Part shown: positions 23,758 through 30,430 of the stretch, piece after piece | Numbering within the stretch: the stretch's first letter is position 1 | Layout of the letters: each line of letters opens with the position of its first letter | DNA from: Alicyclobacillaceae bacterium | GTDB taxonomy: Bacteria; Bacillota; Bacilli; Kyrpidiales; Kyrpidiaceae | Assembly: GCA_029961045.1 (NCBI GenBank) | Contig: JASBVN010000030.1 | Location: 1-37,141, forward strand | Direction of reading: 5' to 3' | DNA length: 37,141 nucleotides | The notes under the pieces: generated by a model | Databases searched by the model: none | What the model saw: only the letters and a program-made list of their open reading frames with translations | Told to the model about the DNA's origin: nothing | Position numbers and translations under genes: made by a program

Positions 23758-24564
23758 ATGACCTTCACCGATATTCTGTACGAGAAAAAAGAGGGCGTGG
23801 CGACCATCACCATCAACCGCCCCGAAGTGCTCAATGCCTTTCGGGACGTCACCGTCCGAGAATTGATCGCGGCGTTTGAAGACGCGTGGGACGACAACGA
23901 AGTGGGGGTCGTGGTGCTGACGGGCGCGGGAGACCGGGCCTTTTGCGTCGGGGGAGACCAAAAGGTCCGCTCGAAGGGAGGATACGGAGGCACCCGGGGA
24001 CGGGACATGGGCATCGGTTTGGAGGTGATGACCCTTCACGAGATCATCCGGGACATCCCGAAACCGGTCATCGCCGCCGTCAACGGATACGCCATCGGCG
24101 GAGGGCACGTCCTGCACGTGCTGTGCGACCTGACCATTGCCGCGGAGCACGCGAAGTTCGGCCAAGTCGGCCCGAAGGTCGGCAGTTTCGACGCCGGATA
24201 CGGCACCGCGTATCTCGCCCGGGTAGTCGGAGAAAAACGCGCGCGGGAAATCTGGTATCTCTGCCGTCAGTACACGGCCCAAGAGGCCTACGAGATGGGT
24301 CTGGTCAACAAAGTGGTTCCCAAGGAACAGTTGATGGACGAGGTCAACCGGTGGTGCCGGGAGCTGTTGGAGCGCAGTCCCTTCGCCCTGCGGATGATCA
24401 AAGCCTCCTTCAATGCCGACTCCGCCCACATCAAGGGGATCGACGAATTGGCCCTGGGCGCCCTGGCCCTCTACTACGATACCGAGGAAGCGCTGGAAGG
24501 TCGGAACGCCTTCCTCGAGAAGCGCAAACCGGATTTTCGCAAATTCTACAGGAAGTCGGAATAA
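23758..24564 (+). CDS. badI: 2-ketocyclohexanecarboxyl-CoA hydrolase-like crotonase (BadI type)
   Basis: A 268 aa crotonase-fold enzyme. BadI hydrolytically opens the ring of 2-ketocyclohexanecarboxyl-CoA to give pimeloyl-CoA. BadI-like features are [47 protein letters not shown] followed by [15 protein letters not shown], and [14 protein letters not shown] near the end. MenB (naphthoate synthase) is the nearest alternative and also has GGDQKVR. However, MenB normally has SFDGGWG where this protein has SFDAGYG, and no menaquinone genes are nearby. ATG 23758 follows AGGGAGGA by about 7 nt. It is divergent from badH and followed by a highly palindromic region. Confidence 0.75.
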   Translation: MTFTDILYEKKEGVATITINRPEVLNAFRDVTVRELIAAFEDAWDDNEVGVVVLTGAGDRAFCVGGDQKVRSKGGYGGTRGRDMGIGLEVMTLHEIIRDIPKPVIAAVNGYAIGGGHVLHVLCDLTIAAEHAKFGQVGPKVGSFDAGYGTAYLARVVGEKRAREIWYLCRQYTAQEAYEMGLVNKVVPKEQLMDEVNRWCRELLERSPFALRMIKASFNADSAHIKGIDELALGALALYYDTEEALEGRNAFLEKRKPDFRKFYRKSE

Positions 24565-24596
24565 TTTTTCCAAATCTCGGAGAATCCCTCCGCAGG

Positions 24597-24737
24597 AAGG
24601 CGAAAGGCCACTGCGGACCAATTTCGCGCCGGGCCACCCGCAGGGCGGCCCGCCGCAGGGGATCCGTGGGGAAAGGTCCGTCCTTCCGAAGACGGCGGCC
24701 CGCAGGCCGCCCCGGGCATCCCTTTCCGCTTCGCCTT
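24597..24737. repeat. multi-stem palindromic intergenic element
   Basis: A GC-rich 140-base block between the convergent badI-like and transporter genes. Outer arms AAGGCGAAAGG (24597-24607) and CCTTTCCGCTTCGCCTT (24721-24737) can pair. Inside are CGGACC/GGTCCG (24614-24619 with 24675-24680), CGGGCC/GGCCCG (24630-24635 with 24647-24652) and GGCGGCC/GGCCGCC (24694-24700 with 24705-24711). This gives a branched fold. It may be a bidirectional terminator built from a small interspersed repeat. Confidence 0.5.
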
Positions 24738-24741
24738 TATC

Positions 24742-24774
24742 CTTTTTGCGAGCTATGAATTCTTAGAGATTTCC
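24742..24774. repeat. direct repeat, left copy flanking the MFS gene
   Basis: CTTTTTG, six variable bases, then ATGAATTCTTAGAGATTTCC (24755-24774). The same 33-base arrangement recurs at 26057-26089. On the minus strand this copy encodes the last residues EISKNS and the stop codon of the transporter. Confidence 0.75.
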
Positions 24775-26048
24775 GGTTCCATGACGCGGGAGTAAGCGAT
24801 GCTTTTCGTCTCCGGCGCAAACAGGCTTAATGCCAGGCTAATGACGATCCCCGCCATCATAAACCCGCCAAAGATCCACGGCGACGGACCGTACGATTTC
24901 GCCATGGACGTCCAGATCAGGGGCGCAAAGCCGACAATGGCCGCCGCGATCTGATAACCGACCGATAGCCCCGTATACCGGACTTTGGGAGGGAACAGTT
25001 CGGAGAAAAATGTCCCTTGGGTGGAGAAAATCGCCGCCCAAATGACCCCGAGCATGACCGCTTCCACCAAGTAAAACCAGCCGGCCCCTTTACCCATCAG
25101 TGAAAAATATGGAATCGAAAGAAGGAAAAGAAGAATCAGACCTCCGATATAGATGCGTTTCCGGCCGACAAAATCCGACAGGTAGCCCACGATCGGGATG
25201 GTGACGAGCATCGTTGCACAGCCGATCGTCAGAGCGTTCAAAGCGATGTCGCGAGAATAACTTAAGTAAACGGTGGCAAAGGTCAGCACGTAGGACATGG
25301 AAAAGACGTTGAAGAATCCGTCGCCGAGTTTCAGTCCGATCGCGCGCAACACGTTTTTCCAATCGTTGCGGATCGCGTCGACAATGGGCACCCGCGCGAT
25401 GTCTCCGCTTTCCTTCTGCTGTTGAAAGACGGGGGTTTCCTCGATGCCGCTCCGGATCCAGATCGCCAAACTCACGAGCACGACGCTTAAGAGGAAAGGA
25501 ATCCGCCACCCCCAGGACATAAATTGGTCATTGGTCGTCCAATGGCTGATGAGCGAAAGGGTTAAAGTCCCGGTGACCAAACCGACCGGAACCCCCAGCT
25601 GGGGAATGGAACCGTAAAGTCCCCGGACCCCCTTAGGCGCGTATTCGGTGGCCAGCAGAATGGCTCCACCCCATTCGCCTCCCAGAGAAATTCCCTGGAT
25701 CAGCCGCAAGGTCACCAACAGAATGGGGGCGAGCAAACCGATTTGCTCATAAGTGGGAAGCAAACCAATGAGCGTCGAACTGCCTCCCATTCCGACGAGC
25801 GTATAAATGAGTGCCGCCTTCCGCCCCAGGCGATCGCCGAGGTGGCCGAACAACACACTGCCGATGGGCCGGGCGGCATAACCGACTCCGAAGGTGGCAA
25901 AGGCGAGAATCAGCGAAATGGCCGGATCGTGGGTCGGAAAGTATAAAGTGGAAAAAACCAGACCGGTTGCTGAACCATACAGGTAAAAATCATACCACTC
26001 GATGATCGAACCCGCGATGCTGGCAAAGAGGACGCGGATTTTGTTCAC
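24753..26048 (-). CDS. MFS transporter, metabolite:H+ symporter (MHS) family
   Basis: A 431 aa secondary transporter with about 12 membrane segments. The start MNKIRVLFASIAGSIIEWYDFYLYG is the MHS-family signature found in ShiA, ProP, KgtP and aromatic-acid transporters. The loop GHLGDRLGRKAALI between helices 2 and 3 and the SLGGEWGGA motif are also typical. The start is GTG 26048 after AAAGGGTGG. It is the last gene of the carboxylase, ligase and thiolase operon, so its cargo may be a keto acid or aromatic or alicyclic carboxylate of that pathway (inference). It is bracketed by direct repeats of 33 bases, which suggests insertion or duplication. Confidence 0.88.
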   Translation of the reverse strand: MNKIRVLFASIAGSIIEWYDFYLYGSATGLVFSTLYFPTHDPAISLILAFATFGVGYAARPIGSVLFGHLGDRLGRKAALIYTLVGMGGSSTLIGLLPTYEQIGLLAPILLVTLRLIQGISLGGEWGGAILLATEYAPKGVRGLYGSIPQLGVPVGLVTGTLTLSLISHWTTNDQFMSWGWRIPFLLSVVLVSLAIWIRSGIEETPVFQQQKESGDIARVPIVDAIRNDWKNVLRAIGLKLGDGFFNVFSMSYVLTFATVYLSYSRDIALNALTIGCATMLVTIPIVGYLSDFVGRKRIYIGGLILLFLLSIPYFSLMGKGAGWFYLVEAVMLGVIWAAIFSTQGTFFSELFPPKVRYTGLSVGYQIAAAIVGFAPLIWTSMAKSYGPSPWIFGGFMMAGIVISLALSLFAPETKSIAYSRVMEPEISKNS

Positions 26049-26056
26049 AGGCCACC

Positions 26057-26089
26057 CTTTTTGTAATCGATGAATTCTTAGAGATTTCC
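26057..26089. repeat. direct repeat, right copy flanking the MFS gene
   Basis: CTTTTTG (26057-26063), six variable bases, then ATGAATTCTTAGAGATTTCC (26070-26089), identical to the left copy at 24755-24774. It begins one base after the stop codon of the OB-fold gene and lies in the leader of the transporter gene. Confidence 0.75.
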
Positions 26090-26090
26090 C

Positions 26091-26426
26091 CTAGATTCGT
26101 TCGAACCACCATGCCCTCTCATCTCGTCGCACGAGCCTGAGGGGAACACCGATCGGCAGCTCAGTCTCTTGATCCCCCACCAGGCGACCGGTCACCCGTA
26201 CCCCTTCGGCCATGCGCGCCACCAGAACCACATAAGGAGCATGCTCAATAAAGTCAGCCGGAGGCACTCGAATGCGGGTGTAGGTTTCCAATGTAGCCTC
26301 CGGCGGAAGGCTGTCCTCCTGGAGGATCGTCCCCCCGCAGAAGCGGCAAGCCCATCTGCCCGTCAACTGGGCCCGGCCGCAGTCGCTGCAACGCAAAACC
26401 GGAAAGCGAATTCCTGGTTCTTCCAC
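26091..26426 (-). CDS. zinc-ribbon OB-fold protein (DUF35), thiolase partner
   Basis: A 111 aa protein with an N-terminal zinc ribbon (Cys13, Cys16, Cys27, Cys30 in VLRCSDCG and WACRFCGG) followed by an OB fold (TYTRIRVPPADF, PYVVLVARM, VRVTGRLV). Such proteins form complexes with SCP-x-type thiolases, as BbsA does with BbsB in anaerobic toluene degradation, and may help bind CoA substrates. GTG 26426 is chosen because GAGGTGA lies upstream at workable spacing; the start is 7 bases after the thiolase stop. The frame stays open into the thiolase gene, but that part is an overlap artefact. Confidence 0.82.
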   Translation of the reverse strand: MEEPGIRFPVLRCSDCGRAQLTGRWACRFCGGTILQEDSLPPEATLETYTRIRVPPADFIEHAPYVVLVARMAEGVRVTGRLVGDQETELPIGVPLRLVRRDERAWWFERI

Positions 26427-26433
26427 GAGAAAG

Positions 26434-27594
26434 TCACCTCGCACCCAGAATATGAACGGCGGCAACCCCCCCGGTGCCACCCACATTATGCGTGAGGCCG
26501 ATCCGCGCGCGCGGCACTTGGTGATCCGAGTCCCCACGCAGCTGGCGCACGATCTCGAACACTTGAGCCATGCCAGTGGCTCCGACCGGATGTCCCTTGG
26601 AAAGAAGGCCGCCCGAAGGATTGACCGCTACCCGGCCACCTACCCGGGTCTCCCCCGCCGCGGTGCGGGGGCCGGCCTCTCCCCGGGGCATGAGCCCCAG
26701 ATCCTCCAGAGCGATCAATTCGGCGATGCTGAAGCAGTCGTGGACCTCGGCCACGTCGATGTCTTCCGGACCGACACCGGCCTGTTCGTAAGCCTGACGC
26801 GCCGCCTCGACCACTGCTTCCAAGCTGCACAGGTCGTCCATCTCCTGGAGCGTGGTGCTGCCCGTGGCCTGCCCAGAACCCAGGATGTCGACGGGGGTCC
26901 CTCTAAATTCGCTGGCTCGCTCGCCGGCCGCCAAGACCGCCGCGCAAGCTCCGTCGCTGATGGGGGAGCAGTCGTACAGCCGAAGGGGATCGGCAACCAG
27001 CCGGGACTGCCGGATTTCGTCAAAGGTGGCGGGTTTTCCGTAAAAATGGGCCCGCGGGTTGCGCTGGGCATTCTCCCGGTTCTTGAGGGCCACGGCGGCA
27101 AGGTGATCCAAGGTGGCTCCGTACTCGTGTAGATAGCGACGGGCCATCGCGGCGAAAAACCCGGGGAAAGTGAGTCCGGTCGAGCCCTCCGCTTGCCGGT
27201 CGGCCGCCGCGGAAAGCGCCGCCGTTACCTCTTCTGTGCTGGCTTGCGTCATTTTCTCCACCCCGGCTACCAGCACGACGTCGTAATAGCCGGCTGCGAC
27301 CATCATGTAGCCGTGGCGAAGCGCAATCCCGCCCGAAGCACAAGCCCCCTCTACCTTTGTGGACGGTACCGAGCCAATCCCGAGGGCTCCGGCCACCAAG
27401 GCAGCTGTGAGCTCCTGCTGCGCCAGCATGCCCCCGGCGAAGTTGCCGAGGTAAAAGGCTTCGATTTGGTGAGGAGCGATGCCGGCATCCGCCAAGGCCT
27501 CTCGACAGGCCTGCAAGGCAAGATCCTTGATTGACCGCCCGTTCAACTTGCCAAACGGCGTGCAACCCACTCCGATGATCGATACCCGACGCAT
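26434..27594 (-). CDS. thiolase of the SCP-x/BbsB type
   Basis: A 386 aa thiolase. The nucleophile is Cys85 in KVEGACASGGIAL. The C-terminal catalytic part has HDCFSIAE and NPSGGLLSKGHPVGATG, and the protein ends with HNVGGTGG. This subfamily lacks the usual C-terminal CxG motif and works with a DUF35 partner, here the next gene. ATG 27594 follows GGGAGAG. In this operon it should cleave the beta-ketoacyl-CoA made by the ligase with CoA, releasing acetyl-CoA and the shortened acyl-CoA. If the substrate is benzoylacetyl-CoA, that product is benzoyl-CoA. Confidence 0.85.
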   Translation of the reverse strand: MRRVSIIGVGCTPFGKLNGRSIKDLALQACREALADAGIAPHQIEAFYLGNFAGGMLAQQELTAALVAGALGIGSVPSTKVEGACASGGIALRHGYMMVAAGYYDVVLVAGVEKMTQASTEEVTAALSAAADRQAEGSTGLTFPGFFAAMARRYLHEYGATLDHLAAVALKNRENAQRNPRAHFYGKPATFDEIRQSRLVADPLRLYDCSPISDGACAAVLAAGERASEFRGTPVDILGSGQATGSTTLQEMDDLCSLEAVVEAARQAYEQAGVGPEDIDVAEVHDCFSIAELIALEDLGLMPRGEAGPRTAAGETRVGGRVAVNPSGGLLSKGHPVGATGMAQVFEIVRQLRGDSDHQVPRARIGLTHNVGGTGGVAAVHILGAR

Positions 27595-27637
27595 TCAACT
27601 TCACTCTCCCGCTTTCATTTCGAACAGGCCGCTTCGG

Positions 27638-29218
27638 TTAGACCATACGCGTATGCCCTTCCCAGTACTTGGCCCGGAGTTCACGCTTGAGCACCTTGCC
27701 GTAGGCGTTTTTTGGCAACTCCTCGACGAAATCCACCGACCGAGGCTTCTTGTAACTGGCCAGATGATCCCGGCAAAACGCGATCAGCTCCTCTTCCGTA
27801 ACTGCATTCCCCGGCTTCAACACCACAACCGCCTTGACCGCCTCCCCCCATTCCGGGTCCGGCACGCCGAAAACGCAGACCTCTTGAACGGTAGGATGAC
27901 GCAACAATACCTCTTCTACCTCGCGGGGGTAGATGTTGTTGCCTCCACTGATGATCATGTCTTTTGTCCTGTCCAAGATGTAGAGGTACCCCTGCTCATC
28001 CATGTACCCGACATCTCCTGTACGCAGCCACCCGTTCACAATCGTATCGGCAGTTGAATCCGGATTCCGCCAGTAACCCTTCATCACAAGATCGCTTCGA
28101 ACCGTAATCTCTCCGATATTCCTCGGCGGCAACGGGTTGCCCTCTTCGTCCTGAATGCACACCTGTACGCCCAAACGGGGCGTACCGGCAGAAGCAAGGC
28201 GACCGGGTCGATTCAGGTCGTGCTCTTCCCGGCTCAGGCCGGTAATCGTCATGGGACATTCACCTTGCCCATAAGCCTGCGAAAACACCTGCCCAAAGGC
28301 CTTGAGCCCGGCTACCAAATCCTCTACATACATCGGGGCACCGCCGTATACAATGCCCCGTAGGCTTCGCAAGTCGTACTTGCTGCGCTTATCGGATTCG
28401 ATCAGTCGCTTGACCATGGTTGGGGCCATAAACGGGAGCACGGTGACCCGATGTTTTTCAATCAAAGCAAACACCGTTTCAGGATCAAATCGGGGTGCCG
28501 CCAAGATCACGTTCGTAGCCCCCTTAGCGATCAGGGGAAGGGAATACATCCCTGAGCCATGGGTGAGCGGTGCCGCATGCAGTCCGATGTCGTCGTGCCC
28601 AAACGGATAGATGTCTGCACAGGCGTTGAGGACAACCAACAAGAGAATGCGGTGCGTCAACATGGCCCCTTTGGGCCGCCCTGTGGTGCCCGAGGTATAA
28701 AAAAGCCATGCCAGATCGTCCCCATCTACCGGCACCACCCATTCGGCGGTTCCCCCCCGCTCCAGTAGTTCGCCATAATCGAGAACCGTTAAAGCATGAC
28801 TCTCCCCCTTGCCCCCTAGGCCATCCAGGCAAATTGCGGTACGGGTTGTGGTGAGATCCCCAGCAATGCAGTCGACATCCTCCTGGTTCACACCCGCGTA
28901 CACCAGAACCTTGGCTTCGCTATGATTCAAAATGTAGAGCACCTCGTCCCGATGGAGGCGAAAGTTCATCGGTACAGCCGCCAAGCCGGCCTTCCACGTC
29001 GCAAAAAGTACCTCCAAGATCTCTGGGCGGTTCGGAGAAAAGACGGCCACCCGATCTCCTGCTTCTAAGCCAAGCCGGCGCAACGCACTCGCAACCCGGT
29101 TGACGCGCTCGTTAAATTCCCGGTACGTCAACACCAAGTCGCCTTGAATGATGGCGGGGTGATCCGGATAGGCCGCAGCTGAACGGCTTAACATATAACC
29201 GAGATTCATAGCCGCCAT
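27638..29218 (-). CDS. AMP-forming acyl-CoA ligase, probable beta-ketoacid (benzoylacetate)-CoA ligase
   Basis: A 526 aa member of the ANL superfamily. The ATP motif is YTSGTTGRPKG at 174-184. The adenylation-domain end is GWLRTGDVGYMDEQGYLYILDRTKD, the hinge region IISGGNNIYPREVEEVL, and the C-terminal catalytic Lys is in KNAYGKVLKRELR. ATG 29218 has GGGGGG just upstream; the ATG at 29209 is an alternative. Its place between the carboxylase genes and the thiolase matches bal, the benzoylacetate-CoA ligase gene that follows the apc genes in Aromatoleum. The substrate is inferred from context only. Confidence 0.8.
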   Translation of the reverse strand: MAAMNLGYMLSRSAAAYPDHPAIIQGDLVLTYREFNERVNRVASALRRLGLEAGDRVAVFSPNRPEILEVLFATWKAGLAAVPMNFRLHRDEVLYILNHSEAKVLVYAGVNQEDVDCIAGDLTTTRTAICLDGLGGKGESHALTVLDYGELLERGGTAEWVVPVDGDDLAWLFYTSGTTGRPKGAMLTHRILLLVVLNACADIYPFGHDDIGLHAAPLTHGSGMYSLPLIAKGATNVILAAPRFDPETVFALIEKHRVTVLPFMAPTMVKRLIESDKRSKYDLRSLRGIVYGGAPMYVEDLVAGLKAFGQVFSQAYGQGECPMTITGLSREEHDLNRPGRLASAGTPRLGVQVCIQDEEGNPLPPRNIGEITVRSDLVMKGYWRNPDSTADTIVNGWLRTGDVGYMDEQGYLYILDRTKDMIISGGNNIYPREVEEVLLRHPTVQEVCVFGVPDPEWGEAVKAVVVLKPGNAVTEEELIAFCRDHLASYKKPRSVDFVEELPKNAYGKVLKRELRAKYWEGHTRMV

Positions 29219-29308
29219 GTTTGCCCCCCCTGAAAAGTCCACTTGGCTGCCCGAATACCATGAGGGCGGTAATTGTCAAGGTCAAAAGTACCTCGGCCGG
29301 CCGATCCC

Positions 29309-30325
29309 TTATGGTCTGAAATCCGCATCCACAGCAGATCGAAAGCGTACGACCAATTCCCGCACCCTCTCCGGTGTCGCCGCGGCCGGCACAATGGGCA
29401 TGAAAACGCGCACTCCGGTAACTTGGATGTTCGCCGCAAGGACTGTCATCGCCTCCGCAAAGGCCGCATCATCGAAGGTAAAAAAAACCGGATCGATAGC
29501 CCAGCCGAAGGTGGGACCCCGCATTTTTTGTGCCGCCTCCGGAAGCGACGCCGCGTTGATACAGACCACGACAGACGCAATCACATCGAGAAACGAATCA
29601 AAGACCGGCGTTGTCCCCATCCCTTCTTTGGCATCCGCGATAACATACAGACACCTTCGCTCATGATGGCGTAATACGTTGAAACAAGTCCCGTATAACC
29701 TTACCAAATCATTTCCAGCCTTACCGGACAAAATCAATCCATCCTCGTACAGCACAATCCCACAACTGCCTCGACGAAGGGCCATCTTGATGGCATCGCT
29801 CACCACCATGACGGCTACATCGACGAGGTCTTGCCACCGCGTGTCCCCCGTTTCGAAAGCCCTTTCAAACGCCGATCCGCCAACCAGTCGCGCCAGCGTG
29901 AACGGAGCCGGCAGCATACAGGTAACCGGGCATGATATGACCGGTCGCACCCTATCCATTGCCTGTATCAGCTCCGCGAACGGCGAAGCCTCGCTCACAT
30001 CCGGCGGCTGCCAGAATGCCCATGAATCCGGCCCACCCTTTACCGCTGATTCCTTTATATCCCATTTGTACGGCTCCGGCATATCGATTCGACAGCCACA
30101 GGCCTCGGCAAGGATGGTCGGATCGCATCCCATCACCATCAGGTCGGGCGCCAGAACATCAGCCTCGCGGCGCACGCCATCTGCGATGGCCGCCGCGTCA
30201 TACCGTGCGGCGTGAGGATCAAGATATTCCAATCGAGCACCGTATCCTCTAGGCAACGGCACCAACAGCAGGGCCGGAGGGACTGCCTCACTTACCGTCA
30301 TGAATCGTTCCGCATCCCGCTTCAC
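29309..30325 (-). CDS. apcE: UroD-like protein in the position of ketone carboxylase subunit ApcE
   Basis: A 338 aa protein (about 37 kDa). It weakly resembles uroporphyrinogen decarboxylase and MtaA-type barrels, with segments such as PVTCMLPAPFTLARLVGGSAFERAFETGD and GIVLYEDGLI. The Aromatoleum acetophenone carboxylase has a fifth, separately purified subunit of about 34 kDa encoded between apcD and bal. This gene has the same place and a similar size, which is the basis for the symbol; I cannot confirm homology by eye. The start is GTG 30325 after GGGGGTGA. A 105-base gap with a perfect hairpin separates it from the HyuB-like gene. It may be needed for activation or loading of the core complex. 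Confidence 0.55.
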   Translation of the reverse strand: MKRDAERFMTVSEAVPPALLLVPLPRGYGARLEYLDPHAARYDAAAIADGVRREADVLAPDLMVMGCDPTILAEACGCRIDMPEPYKWDIKESAVKGGPDSWAFWQPPDVSEASPFAELIQAMDRVRPVISCPVTCMLPAPFTLARLVGGSAFERAFETGDTRWQDLVDVAVMVVSDAIKMALRRGSCGIVLYEDGLILSGKAGNDLVRLYGTCFNVLRHHERRCLYVIADAKEGMGTTPVFDSFLDVIASVVVCINAASLPEAAQKMRGPTFGWAIDPVFFTFDDAAFAEAMTVLAANIQVTGVRVFMPIVPAAATPERVRELVVRFRSAVDADFRP

Positions 30326-30355
30326 AACATGTCACCCCCAGCATTTACCCGAATG

Positions 30356-30389
30356 AGCCGACCAGAACCGTCCAGGGCTCTGGTCGGCT
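30356..30389 (-). other. intercistronic hairpin between apcD-like and apcE-like genes
   Basis: Perfect 11-bp stem AGCCGACCAGA (30356-30366) with TCTGGTCGGCT (30379-30389) and a 12-base loop, inside the only large gap of the carboxylase genes. No T-tract follows in either direction, so it is not an ordinary terminator. It could be an mRNA processing or stability site that sets the amount of the fifth subunit. Confidence 0.6.
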
Positions 30390-30430
30390 ACTCCTCTCAT
30401 TCTTACGGTGTAAGGGCCGTCTCTCCATTT

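Noticed and set aside
23758-24564. MenB (naphthoate synthase) identity
   Set aside because: Shares GGDQKVR and [11 protein letters not shown] with MenB but has BadI-type GYGTAYLA and [10 protein letters not shown] stretches and a BadH-like neighbour. It is kept as an alternative in the entry.
24597-24737. CRISPR array
   Set aside because: The repeats are palindromic arms of different sequence without regular spacers; no array or cas gene is seen in the window.
29251-29279. Internal promoter before the ligase gene
   Set aside because: A perfect TTGACA (29279-29274, minus) is present, but no acceptable -10 box follows at 16-18 bases.
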